From positions 1 through 64,000 of the forward strand of contig JABDKX010000030.1 of the NCBI GenBank assembly GCA_013001975.1: a stretch of DNA of 64,000 nucleotides. Reading direction: 5' to 3'. This DNA comes from Saprospiraceae bacterium. GTDB lineage: Bacteria; Bacteroidota; Bacteroidia; Chitinophagales; Saprospiraceae. How positions within the stretch are numbered: the first letter of the stretch is position 1; every line of letters begins with the position of its first letter. Below the pieces are notes generated by a model. That model did no database searches. It was given only the letters and a program-made list of their open reading frames with translations, and had not been told where the DNA came from. Below are positions 9,276 to 19,132 of this stretch, piece by piece. The translations under genes and the position numbers were made by a program.

Positions 9276-9293
9276 TTCCCACATTTTTGGGAA
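9276..9293. promoter_or_regulatory. Inverted repeat upstream of pyk
   Basis: TTCCCA (9276-9281) and TGGGAA (9288-9293) form an exact 6-bp inverted repeat with a 6-nt spacer, 40 bases before the pyk start. It could be an operator for a dimeric regulator or a small leader hairpin. The TTTGG motif is repeated just downstream at 9293-9306. No function can be assigned from sequence. Confidence 0.3.
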
Positions 9294-9333
9294 TTTGGAA
9301 ATTTGGGATTTATTTAACTAAAAGAAGAGGAAA

Positions 9334-10773
9334 GTGGGAAAATTGAAAATAAATAATAATCAAAAGACTAAAATAGTAGCAACCGTAGGGCCTGCAAGCA
9401 GCAGTAAAGAGAATCTATATAAGCTTATTGAAGCAGGTGTCGACATTTTTCGTCTTAATTTCTCTCATGGAAGCCATGAGGATCACTTAAAAGTAATTCG
9501 GAATATTACTGACATTCAAGAAACCTATGATGTTCCTATAGGTATTTTAGGAGATTTACAAGGGCCTAAGATTAGAGTTGGTCAAATTGAAAATGGCACC
9601 TTAGAACTTCTCAAAGGCGATATTCTAACTTTCGTCCCCGAAAAATGCATTGGCAACAGGGAACGCATCTACATGAGTTATGAAAACTTCTCAAATGATG
9701 TCGAGGTTGGAAATAAAATTTTAGTAGACGATGGCAAACTAGAATTGATCGTCACAGAAATAATTGGTAAAAAAGTTAAATTAAGAGTTGTTCACGGCAC
9801 TCAAATCTCATCCAATAAAGGGGTTAATTTGCCTGACACTAAAATTTCTCAACCATCACTGACTGAAAAAGATAAGAAGGACCTTGCTTTTATGTTAACC
9901 CAACCAATTAATTGGATTGCCTTATCATTTGTAAGAAAAGCTTCCGATATAATTGAATTGAAGGAGATCATTGCTGAGGCCAGTCATTATGCAAAAGTTA
10001 TCGCAAAAATCGAAAAACCTGAAGCGATTTCAAATATTAAGCAAATTGTAAATGCATCCGATGCCGTTATGGTAGCCAGGGGAGATTTAGGTGTGGAGGT
10101 CCCGATGGAAAAACTACCTGGATTACAAAAAGAAATTATCAGAAGATGTTTACAAAAATCAACGCCCGTAATTGTTGCAACTCAAATGATGGAAAGTATG
10201 ATCATCGCACCTTCTCCAACAAGAGCAGAAATTACCGATGTGGCCAATGCTGTTTTGGATGGAGCAGATGCCGTTATGTTAAGCGGTGAAACATCAGTCG
10301 GAAAACATCCACCCCTCGTAGTTAAGGCGATGAATAAAATTATTGCTGAAGCTGAAAACCATTACGAACTTATAGGTAAGCGTCCTAAACCAAATAAAGA
10401 TTCTGTCACCTATCATTCGGATACTATTTGTTTAACAGCTGCTAAAATTGCTGAAGACACCAAAGCTAAAGCTATTTTAGGAGTTACTGTTTCTGGATAT
10501 ACGGCATTTAGAGTATCTTCCTATCGTCCTAAAACAAATATTTACATCTTTTCATCCGTTAGGCCAATGTTAGGCACTATGAACCTTATTTGGGGTGTAA
10601 GAGCATACTTTTATGATAAATTTTCTTCAACAGATGAAACAATTGAAGACCTTTGTGAAATTTTAAAAGAAAAAGAATTGTTAAAAGAAGGAGATGTGGT
10701 CATCAATACAGCTTCTATGCCGTTACATAAACGATTTAGAACGAATACTTTAAAAATTACTTTGGTCGAATGA
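9334..10773 (+). CDS. pyk: Pyruvate kinase
   Basis: Pyruvate kinase makes ATP and pyruvate from phosphoenolpyruvate in glycolysis. The 479-residue protein shows TKIVATVGPAS at the N terminus, IFRLNFSHG, the active-site Lys in VIAKIEKPEAI, the metal/phosphate loop VMVARGDLGVE, and the long signature around QMMESM, SPTRAE and DGADAVMLSGE. A C-terminal regulatory domain of about 120 residues is present. The start appears to be GTG at 9334, supported by a purine-rich AAGAAGAGG three bases upstream; no in-frame ATG fits the family N terminus. The next gene overlaps its stop by 4 bases (ATGA). Confidence 0.96.
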   Translation: MGKLKINNNQKTKIVATVGPASSSKENLYKLIEAGVDIFRLNFSHGSHEDHLKVIRNITDIQETYDVPIGILGDLQGPKIRVGQIENGTLELLKGDILTFVPEKCIGNRERIYMSYENFSNDVEVGNKILVDDGKLELIVTEIIGKKVKLRVVHGTQISSNKGVNLPDTKISQPSLTEKDKKDLAFMLTQPINWIALSFVRKASDIIELKEIIAEASHYAKVIAKIEKPEAISNIKQIVNASDAVMVARGDLGVEVPMEKLPGLQKEIIRRCLQKSTPVIVATQMMESMIIAPSPTRAEITDVANAVLDGADAVMLSGETSVGKHPPLVVKAMNKIIAEAENHYELIGKRPKPNKDSVTYHSDTICLTAAKIAEDTKAKAILGVTVSGYTAFRVSSYRPKTNIYIFSSVRPMLGTMNLIWGVRAYFYDKFSSTDETIEDLCEILKEKELLKEGDVVINTASMPLHKRFRTNTLKITLVE

Positions 10774-12293
10774 CAAAACGAAACTTTGATAAAGCAGTTA
10801 TTTTAAATTTAAATAAACAACTGATTATTGCTGGATTTATAGTGCTTTCTAGTTCATTTCTGAGTTTTAACAGCTTTGCTCAAGCCGGTATATATTCTGA
10901 ATCAGATATCGAGTTTCAAGACCTTTTTATCCAAGCACAATTGGAAAAGCAAAAAGGCAACTATGACAAAGAAATAAAAATCCTCAAGCAAATAATTAAA
11001 AGAGATAAAAGTTGCCATGCTGGTTACTATGAATTATCACAAGCTTATGTAAAAACAGATGATCTTGTTTCTGCAGAAAAAAATGCGAAAAAAGCAATCC
11101 AATTTGATGACAACAATATTTGGTATAAAATTCTTTTGGCTGATATTTATGAAGCGAGTACGCAATACAAACAAGCTATTCCATTGCTAAAAAAATTACG
11201 CGTAACTGATGAATTAAATTTTGATTACGTCGATAGAATTGTAAATAATTACATGCAATTAGGAGATCATAAGAATGCAATTCTAACCTTACAGGAAATA
11301 GAAAATAAAAAAGGAATTACGCCAATTGTTTCGTTAAGAATGTTTGAAATATATGACAGTATCGGCAATGTTGAAAAGGCAGAACTGACGCTTGAAAAAT
11401 TAGCAGAAAGATTTCCTAAAAAAATTCAAATATTAAGCAGACAAGCTCATTATCTGATGTCCTTAGAGAAAAACGAAAAAGCCGTTTCGATTCATAAAAA
11501 AATACTTGAACTCGATCCATCCAATGAATTTGCAACGCTGTCATTAAACAGACTCCAAAGTCGATCAGAAAGCTCCAGTGAATTAGCAGATTTGTCAAAA
11601 ATTATTCGCAATGAAAACATATCACTTGATAACAAGATAAAAGAACTTATGCCTCATCTTTCTAGGATGAGCAGTGATGGTGAAGACAATAAAATGCTAC
11701 AAGCCATAAGTAAAGATCTTATTGAGCTTTATCCTAATGAAGCCAAATCATATGCTGTAAGAGGTGATGTATTATTTTATAGCAGCGATTATGTAAATGC
11801 AGAAAAAGCCTATTCCAGAGCCATCGAACTGGATGACAGAAAATATTCGCTTTGGGATCAATGGATGATAAACTTATGGGAACTTGAATCATATAATAAG
11901 CTCGAAGAAGTTTCACTTGAAGCAATTGATTATTTTCCAAACCAAGTCAATCCACTGATTTTTAATTCAATAGCTTTGACAAAAAATAATGGAAAAGAAG
12001 AAGCAAAAGAAATGCTAGCTGAAGCTTCATTTATTTCTGGAGATAATATTAAATACAAAGACCAAATAATTGTAGTTTCTTGTTGGATTAATATCAACTT
12101 GATACCAACACAAGAAATTAAAAATGAAATAATAAAAGTTCAAGAAGACCGATTAACAACAGCCATTCATTTTGAGTTGCTTGGCGATATTTATCATCAT
12201 CTTTCTGATGTGAGTAAAAGCAAATCTAATTGGCAAAAAGCAATTGAATACGGTGGTTCAAAAAATCGCCTTAATAAAAAAATAGGTGTTTAA
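10770..12293 (+). CDS. Exported tetratricopeptide repeat protein
   Basis: A 507-residue protein with a hydrophobic export segment (about residues 18-38, ending FAQA) followed by a solenoid of TPR units, seen as repeated pairs such as AEKNAKKAIQFD, AVSIHKKILELDPSN and AEKAYSRAIELDD. TPRs mediate protein contacts; no enzyme motif is visible. It overlaps pyk by 4 bases and is followed within 3 bases by the DUF4292 lipoprotein and then a LytM-like gene. This TPR-DUF4292-LytM trio recurs in Bacteroidota, which suggests an envelope assembly role. That role is inferred from context only. Confidence 0.88.
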   Translation: MTKRNFDKAVILNLNKQLIIAGFIVLSSSFLSFNSFAQAGIYSESDIEFQDLFIQAQLEKQKGNYDKEIKILKQIIKRDKSCHAGYYELSQAYVKTDDLVSAEKNAKKAIQFDDNNIWYKILLADIYEASTQYKQAIPLLKKLRVTDELNFDYVDRIVNNYMQLGDHKNAILTLQEIENKKGITPIVSLRMFEIYDSIGNVEKAELTLEKLAERFPKKIQILSRQAHYLMSLEKNEKAVSIHKKILELDPSNEFATLSLNRLQSRSESSSELADLSKIIRNENISLDNKIKELMPHLSRMSSDGEDNKMLQAISKDLIELYPNEAKSYAVRGDVLFYSSDYVNAEKAYSRAIELDDRKYSLWDQWMINLWELESYNKLEEVSLEAIDYFPNQVNPLIFNSIALTKNNGKEEAKEMLAEASFISGDNIKYKDQIIVVSCWININLIPTQEIKNEIIKVQEDRLTTAIHFELLGDIYHHLSDVSKSKSNWQKAIEYGGSKNRLNKKIGV

Positions 12294-12296
12294 TCT

Positions 12297-13067
12297 TTGA
12301 TTCCAAAATCAATACTATATCAGTTTTGTATCCTTGCCTTTATACTGTTTACTTCCTGTAAGGCAAAGAAGAAAATTATATATGATCAAGATGCCCCTTC
12401 AGTTGGGATAGACTCTATCTACCAACATATTTTTTCTCCTCCTATAATTAATCGCATTTCAGGTCGAGCAAAAATTAAAATCAAAAGTCCTTACGATAGC
12501 CAAAAAGCAGTCATGTTTTTAAGAACTATTAAAGACAGCATCGTTTGGACTTCATTTAAAAAATTAGGTGCTGAAGGCGCCAGAGCTTTAATTGATCAAG
12601 ATTCGGTTTACATGCTCGATCGTATCCACAAAACTTATCAAATCGAATCTTTAGTCGAACTTCATAAAACGTATGGCTTGTCATCAGATTTAAACAGTAT
12701 CCAAGCTTTAATTAATGGTCATATTCCTGCTATTGACACTTCCTTATTATGGAATACCAAAGAAGATGACAGTTTCTATCATTTTCGATCAATAAAAGAC
12801 GATATTGTTTTTGATTTTAGTTACGACAAAATTTCCGGACATCTTATAAAAGGTCATTTCATAGATCGTTTTAATATAAATGGATATTGGGATTATGATG
12901 ATTACAGAATTGTAGATAATATTGCAATTCCATTTTTTAGAAAATACACCATAGAGTTTGGCCCAGATAACTTTTTAAATGTAACTATAGAATTCACTGA
13001 TCTTGAAATTAATAATGAAACTTCAATTCGATTTGAAATTCCTGCTCATTACAAAAGAATTTACTAG
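12297..13067 (+). CDS. DUF4292 family lipoprotein
   Basis: A 256-residue lipoprotein with signal ILAFILFTSCK and lipobox Cys near residue 21. The mature part resembles DUF4292, a LolA/LolB-like half-barrel family of Bacteroidota: RISGRAKIKIKSP near the N terminus, then alternating beta strands (DSIVWTSFKKLGAEGARALID). Such proteins are suspected of handling lipid-linked substrates at the outer membrane, but this is inferred from fold resemblance. No ATG is available before the signal; a TTG at 12297, three bases after the upstream stop, is the likely start. The 3' end overlaps the possible start of the next gene. Confidence 0.82.
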   Translation: MIPKSILYQFCILAFILFTSCKAKKKIIYDQDAPSVGIDSIYQHIFSPPIINRISGRAKIKIKSPYDSQKAVMFLRTIKDSIVWTSFKKLGAEGARALIDQDSVYMLDRIHKTYQIESLVELHKTYGLSSDLNSIQALINGHIPAIDTSLLWNTKEDDSFYHFRSIKDDIVFDFSYDKISGHLIKGHFIDRFNINGYWDYDDYRIVDNIAIPFFRKYTIEFGPDNFLNVTIEFTDLEINNETSIRFEIPAHYKRIY

Positions 13068-14172
13068 GATTTTTAATGCCTTGGTGATATTGATTGTATG
13101 CAACTTCATTTGTCATGCACAGAACCCAAATGAGAAATTTTTACAAATAGAAACACTCGAACAAGAATTATCAGATATAACCGATTATCAGAAACCTTCT
13201 AATCCAACTAAGGACAATTTAATTGCGTATATCAATAAACTGGAAATCGATATAGATAAAAGAGAACAAATAAAATCCGAATATATTAATCTTGAAAAAT
13301 TAATTCTAAACACCTCTATTGATACAAATGAACTGACGAAAGATCCAAAAGACAATAACAAATTGAAGTCCGTTCGAGATAAAATGATTCAGGAAGTTTA
13401 TTTAGATAAATTATCAGGTAATTCAAACCAATCATCTGACATTGCTATTAAAGAATTATATATCCTGCAGCTAAATCAACATTTAGATCTTGAAGGTAGT
13501 CATGAAAATGCAAGTCAAAGCAACCTTGATGCTCTTCACTCTGTTTGCATTGAAAAAATTGCTTTGCATGAAGACAAGATTGATGCTCTAAAATTTGAAA
13601 TGGACCAATTGATGGAATCCATAAAAAATCTCAAATTAACAACACCAAATCAAAACAAATCTGCAAGCAACGCTTCAAATAAATCTTCAAATGCCAAATA
13701 CAATTTAAGCGCAAAAAAATATATAACATCTTTAAATCAGCAAAATTTAAATTATCAACCTAACTTTGGAATAGATAACAAAACATTTGAAGATAGGAAA
13801 GGATTTATGAATTGGCCACTTGCTGATGGTCAACGTATAGCCAGATACCAAGAAGTTATTGGCAATGTCAGACTCAATGGTACTTTGATTGAATCCAATG
13901 ATAACATAGTAAAAACTGTTGCACAAGGAATGGTTGGTTTTATTGGAAGCAATGCTGACGGATCCAAGTTTGTAATAATCAAGCACGACAAAGATTTTTA
14001 CTCATTATATTCTAACTTAAAGGAAGTATACGTTATCCAAAATCAAACTTTGAAATACGAACAAAGTATAGGAATTGCTGATAAAGGCAAAAACGGTAAA
14101 AATATAATTCAATTTCAAATCTGGGATAAAAACCAAACTTTAAATCCATCTAGGTGGTTAAAAAATAAATAA
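13003..14172 (+). CDS. Degenerate LytM/M23 protein, EnvC-like murein hydrolase activator
   Basis: A 389-residue exported protein. An N-terminal signal (VILIVCNFICHAQ) precedes a long polar helical region (about 45-225, coiled coil likely) and a C-terminal LytM domain starting at FMNWPLADG (about 267) and ending IIQFQIWDKNQTLNPSRWLK. Active M23 peptidases carry HxxxD and HxH zinc ligands; here the equivalent positions read KHDKDFYSLYSNL and QFQIW, so the zinc site looks lost. This is the pattern of EnvC/NlpD-type activators that switch on amidases at division. The start is uncertain: ATG at 13003 or 13015 both overlap the previous gene by more than 50 bases. Confidence 0.83.
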   Translation: MKLIMKLQFDLKFLLITKEFTRIFNALVILIVCNFICHAQNPNEKFLQIETLEQELSDITDYQKPSNPTKDNLIAYINKLEIDIDKREQIKSEYINLEKLILNTSIDTNELTKDPKDNNKLKSVRDKMIQEVYLDKLSGNSNQSSDIAIKELYILQLNQHLDLEGSHENASQSNLDALHSVCIEKIALHEDKIDALKFEMDQLMESIKNLKLTTPNQNKSASNASNKSSNAKYNLSAKKYITSLNQQNLNYQPNFGIDNKTFEDRKGFMNWPLADGQRIARYQEVIGNVRLNGTLIESNDNIVKTVAQGMVGFIGSNADGSKFVIIKHDKDFYSLYSNLKEVYVIQNQTLKYEQSIGIADKGKNGKNIIQFQIWDKNQTLNPSRWLKNK

Positions 14173-14173
14173 T

Positions 14174-15385
14174 ATGAGCGATAGCTGGAAAGTAGGGAAT
14201 CAAGGAAAAAAAGGACTTCGCAAAGAAATTGAGAAAGCTGTTATCGTTGGACTTGTCACCAAGGATCAAACTGAAGTAGAAGTCAATGAGTATTTAGATG
14301 AATTGGAATTCCTAGCCGCAACTGCTGGTGCGAAAACGATAAAAAAGTTTGTCCAAAAAGTCAAACATCCTGATGTTCGCACATTTGTTGGTAAAGGTAA
14401 ATTAGAAGAAATTGAAATTTATGTTCAAGAAAATGATATCAACCTCGTCATTTTTGATGATGATTTAACTGGCAAACAAACGGGCATTCTAGAAGAGGCA
14501 CTTAAAGTTAAAATCGTTGATCGAAGTTCATTAATATTAGACATTTTTGCCAGCCGAGCACAAACGGCGCAAGCTAAAACTCAAGTTGAATTAGCACAAA
14601 TGCAATACTTGATGCCACGTCTGAGAGGTCTGTGGACTCACTTAGAAAGACAACGAGGTGGTATTGGAATGAGAGGTCCAGGTGAAATGGAAATAGAAAC
14701 AGACAGACGTATTGTTAGGGATAAAATATCATTGCTCAAGAAGAAACTTGAAAAGATAGATCAGCAAAATAAAACACAACGAAAAAATAGAGGTGAACTG
14801 ATTAGAGTTTCCTTAGTTGGATATACCAATGTGGGAAAATCTACATTGATGAATACTTTGTCTAAATCCAAAGTATTTGCCGAGAACAAATTGTTTGCAA
14901 CGCTCGATACGACAGTAAGAAAAGTAGTTTGGGGAACCATGCCATTTTTATTATCTGATACGGTAGGATTTATCAGAAAGTTACCTCACCATTTAGTTGA
15001 AAGTTTTAAATCAACTTTAGATGAAGTTAGAGAAAGTGACATTCTTGTACATGTCATAGACTTTGGTCATCCTCAATACGAAGATCATATTAAAACCGTA
15101 AATAAAACTTTGAAAGATCTGGATGTCTTAGAAAAACCGACTCTAATGGTTTACAACAAATTGGATCTCTTCAGAAAAAATACATTTGACGAATTGTTGG
15201 ATGAAGAAACGAAAGAAGACATTTTAAAAGAAGTCAAAGAAAGATTGCGAAATAATTACGAACATGATAATATTTTTATTTCAGCAATCAATAAAGAAAA
15301 CATTGATGAGTTGAGAGAAAAACTCACTAAAATGATTATTGAACAATATGAAATCAGATATCCTTACCAAACTAAAACGTGGTAA
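14174..15385 (+). CDS. hflX: GTPase HflX
   Basis: HflX is a ribosome-associated GTPase that splits stalled or hibernating ribosomes under stress. The 403-residue protein has the N-terminal HflX domain with the RRGGIGMRGPGE-type motif (visible as QRGGIGMRGPGEMEIETDRR), a helical linker, and a G domain with G1 VGYTNVGKST (about 215-224), G2/G3 around DTT and DTVGF, G4 NKLD and G5 SA. It starts one base after the LytM-like gene stops, so it is the tail of the pyk-TPR-DUF4292-LytM operon, and converges on bamA. Confidence 0.96.
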   Translation: MSDSWKVGNQGKKGLRKEIEKAVIVGLVTKDQTEVEVNEYLDELEFLAATAGAKTIKKFVQKVKHPDVRTFVGKGKLEEIEIYVQENDINLVIFDDDLTGKQTGILEEALKVKIVDRSSLILDIFASRAQTAQAKTQVELAQMQYLMPRLRGLWTHLERQRGGIGMRGPGEMEIETDRRIVRDKISLLKKKLEKIDQQNKTQRKNRGELIRVSLVGYTNVGKSTLMNTLSKSKVFAENKLFATLDTTVRKVVWGTMPFLLSDTVGFIRKLPHHLVESFKSTLDEVRESDILVHVIDFGHPQYEDHIKTVNKTLKDLDVLEKPTLMVYNKLDLFRKNTFDELLDEETKEDILKEVKERLRNNYEHDNIFISAINKENIDELREKLTKMIIEQYEIRYPYQTKTW

Positions 15386-15420
15386 TCATATGTTGTTTTA
15401 ATTATAGTCTGTTGCTTTTT

Positions 15421-18042
15421 CTATTCAGGTTCAAATCCTAAAATAATATTGAATTGACCATAGTTGTCATTACCTGGCAAACTAAGGTCTTTGTCAAAAC
15501 CCCATCCGTAATCAAATCCAAGTAAACCAAACATTGGTAAGAAAACCCGCAGACCAAAACCAGCAGAGCGATTCATGTCAAATGGGTTGTAATCATCAAA
15601 ACCAGACCAAATATTTCCACCTTGAACAAAACCGTGAACGTATATTGAAGAGTTAGGATTTAGAGATATTGGGTACCTCAACTCCATCGTTAATTTATCA
15701 TAAAGCGCACCACCACCATCAATTCTATTTTCTGGCAAGTCACTTGTTTCATATCCACGCAAAGAAATGATATCCTTTCCTGTAATACCAACATTTTGAT
15801 TTGACAGACCATCGCCACCTACTTCAAATCTTTCGAAAGGCGAAATACCCAGCGCATCATTATACGATCCTAAGAATCCAAATTTGATATTGGTCGCTAA
15901 AACAAACTTGTCAAATAAATTAAAGTACCACTCGCCTTTTAAATGCCACTTGTGGTATTCCAAAAATTCAAATTTGTTCGCATTTTCTTGCCTTCGCTCT
16001 TCTAATGCAGCTTCATAAGGTGCCGCAGGACCATTTCTTTCAATAAACCTATCTTGCACATCTTGTTTGTCATCTTCACTTAACACAAAAAAGTCATCAT
16101 CTCTAAATATCGAATATGGCGGTGTCACTTGAATTGACAATGAAATTCTAGATCCTCGTCTTGGGAATATCGGATCAGCTACAGAACTTCTTGATATGGT
16201 ACCTGTTAAGTGGAAGTTTTTAAAGTTACCATTTGTCACTGTCAAACCATCAACAAAAAATTGACCTCGTGTATAATTGTTCAGATTAATGGTTTCTAAA
16301 GTTAATGTTCCACTCAATGAGAAGAAATCATCAGGCCACTTTAATTGCGTTCCTAATCCTACAAATCCTCTGAATATTCTCAAAGATCCTAATCCAAAAG
16401 TTTCTTGATTAAATTCAGATAGTACCGAACCAACTGTGAAAGAAGTAGGTCTTTTTCCACCTAACCAAGGTTCTGTAAAAGAAGCATTAAAGGATCGGAA
16501 AAAACGACTATTCGATTGGGCTCTTAAAGATAATTTTTGCCCATCTCCTTGAGGAAGCGGACTCCATGTAGACTTATCCTTAATATTAGCCAAAGAGAAA
16601 TTGTTAAATGTAATACCAAGGGTACCAATTAATCCACTTTGAGCGCCACCATAACCTGCTGATAATTCTAATTGATCAGAAGGACGTTCTTCAACTGTAT
16701 AGTTTACATCAACAGTTCCATTTTGCTGATTAACGGGTGTTTGGATATCAGTAGCCTCAGGATTAAAATATCCCAGATTAGTCAATGACCTATTTGATCT
16801 TATGATATCTGAACGACTAAATTTATTTCCTGGCTTCGTTCTTAATTCTCGACGGATAACATGTTCGTGCGTTCTGTCATTCCCAAAAATGCCCACATTT
16901 GCTATTGTTGCTTGAGCACCTTCAAAAATTTGCATTTCCATGTCAATGGAATCACCTACAACTGCTACTTCAACTGGATCGACATTAAAGAATAAATAAC
17001 CATCATCTAAGTAGTAAGAAGAAACATCTCTTCCGTCAATACTGAATGACAATCTTTTTTCTAATAATTCAGGATCATAAACATCACCTTTTTTGATACC
17101 CAATATAGCTGTTAATTGCTCTGAAGTATATTTGGAATTGCCTTTCCATTTTATATTTCTAAAAAAGTATCTGTTGCCTTCTTCAATGGTTAACTCCATA
17201 TAAATGTCACCATTGAATGATCTGTAAAGAGAATCTTTTACGATAACAGCATCTCTATAACCACCTTTGTTATAATAAGCAATTAAGTTTTTCTTATCAG
17301 TCTCATAATCTTCCTTAACAAATTTTGATTTTTTAAGGAAAGTGCCTTTCTGCTTGGTATCTTTTAATTGCTTTCTAAGCTTCTTATCAGAATAAATTTT
17401 ATTGCCTAGAATTATTATGTTGCCAATTTTAATGCGATTTCCTTTATCTACATTAAAAACCAATCTAACCGCATTATCCTTATTCTCATCTTTTAGCTCA
17501 TCGATTGTAATATCTGCGTTTAGAAATCCTTTTTCAATATATAATTCTTTAAGTTTGGTTATCGTCAGATCTTTTAAATCTTCAGTAACAATTGATCCTT
17601 TTGTAAGTGTCGCATCAATGATATCGGTAAGCTCGTTGTGTTTGTTTTTCTTTTCACCTTTTATACTGTAGCGAGACAGTGTTGGACGTTCTATTAAGTA
17701 TAATTTTAAAAAGATCAAATCGTCCTCGATTTTTTCTTGACTGATTTGAACATCTTCAAATAATCTTAAATCTAAAAGTGCTTTTAAGGCCTTAGGGATA
17801 TCGTCACCTGGAATTGTAATTTCTTTTCCTTCTCTTAATCCAGCAATTGATTTGATTGCATTTCTATCTCTTGATGTGGCGCCTTCAATTTTTATACCTC
17901 CTATCGTGAAAGTTTGCTTTTTAGAATAATCATAAGTCGGAAGCAATGGCTTATCTTGACTGTAGGCAGTCGAGTGAAAAAGCACAGCAAATAAAATTAT
18001 AGTTAGCCTTGAATATATTGTTAATCTTATCTTTGAATCCAT
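15421..18042 (-). CDS. bamA: Outer membrane protein assembly factor BamA
   Basis: BamA inserts beta-barrel proteins into the outer membrane. The 873-residue precursor has a signal peptide (to YSQ near 29), about five POTRA domains (residues 40-450; each recognisable by a G-x-I-x-GN-type strand such as IKIGNIIILGNKIYSDKKLRK and ATIANVGIFGNDRTHEHVI), and a C-terminal 16-strand Omp85 barrel. The barrel holds LRGYETSD near the conserved VRGY lid motif and ends GLLGFDYGWGFD...FNIILGFEPE. A purine-rich GGAGGGAG lies 15-20 bases upstream of the ATG. uppS is upstream on the same strand, a common Bacteroidota arrangement. Confidence 0.95.
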   Translation of the reverse strand: MDSKIRLTIYSRLTIILFAVLFHSTAYSQDKPLLPTYDYSKKQTFTIGGIKIEGATSRDRNAIKSIAGLREGKEITIPGDDIPKALKALLDLRLFEDVQISQEKIEDDLIFLKLYLIERPTLSRYSIKGEKKNKHNELTDIIDATLTKGSIVTEDLKDLTITKLKELYIEKGFLNADITIDELKDENKDNAVRLVFNVDKGNRIKIGNIIILGNKIYSDKKLRKQLKDTKQKGTFLKKSKFVKEDYETDKKNLIAYYNKGGYRDAVIVKDSLYRSFNGDIYMELTIEEGNRYFFRNIKWKGNSKYTSEQLTAILGIKKGDVYDPELLEKRLSFSIDGRDVSSYYLDDGYLFFNVDPVEVAVVGDSIDMEMQIFEGAQATIANVGIFGNDRTHEHVIRRELRTKPGNKFSRSDIIRSNRSLTNLGYFNPEATDIQTPVNQQNGTVDVNYTVEERPSDQLELSAGYGGAQSGLIGTLGITFNNFSLANIKDKSTWSPLPQGDGQKLSLRAQSNSRFFRSFNASFTEPWLGGKRPTSFTVGSVLSEFNQETFGLGSLRIFRGFVGLGTQLKWPDDFFSLSGTLTLETINLNNYTRGQFFVDGLTVTNGNFKNFHLTGTISRSSVADPIFPRRGSRISLSIQVTPPYSIFRDDDFFVLSEDDKQDVQDRFIERNGPAAPYEAALEERRQENANKFEFLEYHKWHLKGEWYFNLFDKFVLATNIKFGFLGSYNDALGISPFERFEVGGDGLSNQNVGITGKDIISLRGYETSDLPENRIDGGGALYDKLTMELRYPISLNPNSSIYVHGFVQGGNIWSGFDDYNPFDMNRSAGFGLRVFLPMFGLLGFDYGWGFDKDLSLPGNDNYGQFNIILGFEPE

Positions 18043-18259
18043 CTAAAACTTTTAGTAGTCTCCCTCCTTATAACCATTGAGACTCAAAACGGAAAAATCC
18101 CTATAAATAAGTACTATTTGATAGTATTTTATAAAGGAATGCAAATCTAAACTCTTTATTGATTGTTTTTCAATGCTTTAACGATTCTTTAATCTAATTA
18201 TTCAAGAATTTGTTGTTTTTAACCCTAAATAAACATGAAAAGTGATAATTGAAGACTTT

Positions 18260-19000
18260 CTAAAGTTGCTCTGAAATTTTTCCAAACCTTCTTTCACGCG
18301 ATTGAAAGTCGACTAAGGCCTCGTAAAGGTGTTGTTTTCTAAATTCTGGCCAGAATATTTCAGTAAAATATAGCTCCGCATATGCTAATTGCCACAATAA
18401 AAAATTGCTAATGCGCTGTTCTCCAGATGTTCGGATCATCAGTTCAGGATCTGGAAGATTCTTGGTACTTAAATGAGATTCAAAATAAGATTCATCTATT
18501 TTGGAAGGTTCTATTGTATCAGCTTGAGATTCCTCTGTAATTTTCTTTACAGCGTTCAAAATTTCCCACCTTGAACTATAGTTCAAGGCTAATGTCAATG
18601 TCATTCTTGAATTTTGAGCTGTTTTCTTTATTCCTTCTAATAAAACATCCTGTGTTTTTGATGGTAACTTTGAAATATCACCAATTGCTTGAAGTTTTAT
18701 TCCATTTTCATTGAGCGTTTTCAATTCATTTCGGACAGTTTGAACTAGCAAATGCATCAAAGCATTAACTTCCAGCTTTGGTCTGTTCCAGTTTTCTGTT
18801 GAAAATGCATATAGGGTCAAATATTCAATCCCAATTTCAGCAGCTGCTTCTGTTATTTCCCTGACAGCCTTAACACCATTTTGATGACCAAAAATTCTTG
18901 GTTTGCCATGCGCCTTTGCCCAGCGACCATTACCATCCATGATTACAGCCACATGTTTTGGTAACTTTTCAAGATCTATCTTGCTTTTTAATTCTGACAT
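18260..19000 (-). CDS. uppS: Isoprenyl transferase (undecaprenyl diphosphate synthase)
   Basis: UppS builds the C55 lipid carrier for peptidoglycan and other surface glycans by adding isopentenyl units in cis. The 246-residue protein shows the P-loop-like VAVIMDGNGRWAK with catalytic Asp22, TLYAFSTENWNRP, and the RTSGEQRISNFLLWQLAY...WPEF signature at the C-terminal end. Length is typical. bamA follows on the same strand after 217 bases; the gap is long enough for bamA to have its own promoter. Confidence 0.96.
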   Translation of the reverse strand: MSELKSKIDLEKLPKHVAVIMDGNGRWAKAHGKPRIFGHQNGVKAVREITEAAAEIGIEYLTLYAFSTENWNRPKLEVNALMHLLVQTVRNELKTLNENGIKLQAIGDISKLPSKTQDVLLEGIKKTAQNSRMTLTLALNYSSRWEILNAVKKITEESQADTIEPSKIDESYFESHLSTKNLPDPELMIRTSGEQRISNFLLWQLAYAELYFTEIFWPEFRKQHLYEALVDFQSRERRFGKISEQL

Positions 19001-19132
19001 CCGTTAAAAATGGTGTTTTATCTAAAAGGGCAACAATGAATATTAAAAAAAGTTAAATTTATAAAAAGCTTACTTAATAAGTCATAATCATTAATTTTCA
19101 TTCTTGATAATTCAAATAATAAAACTAACTAA

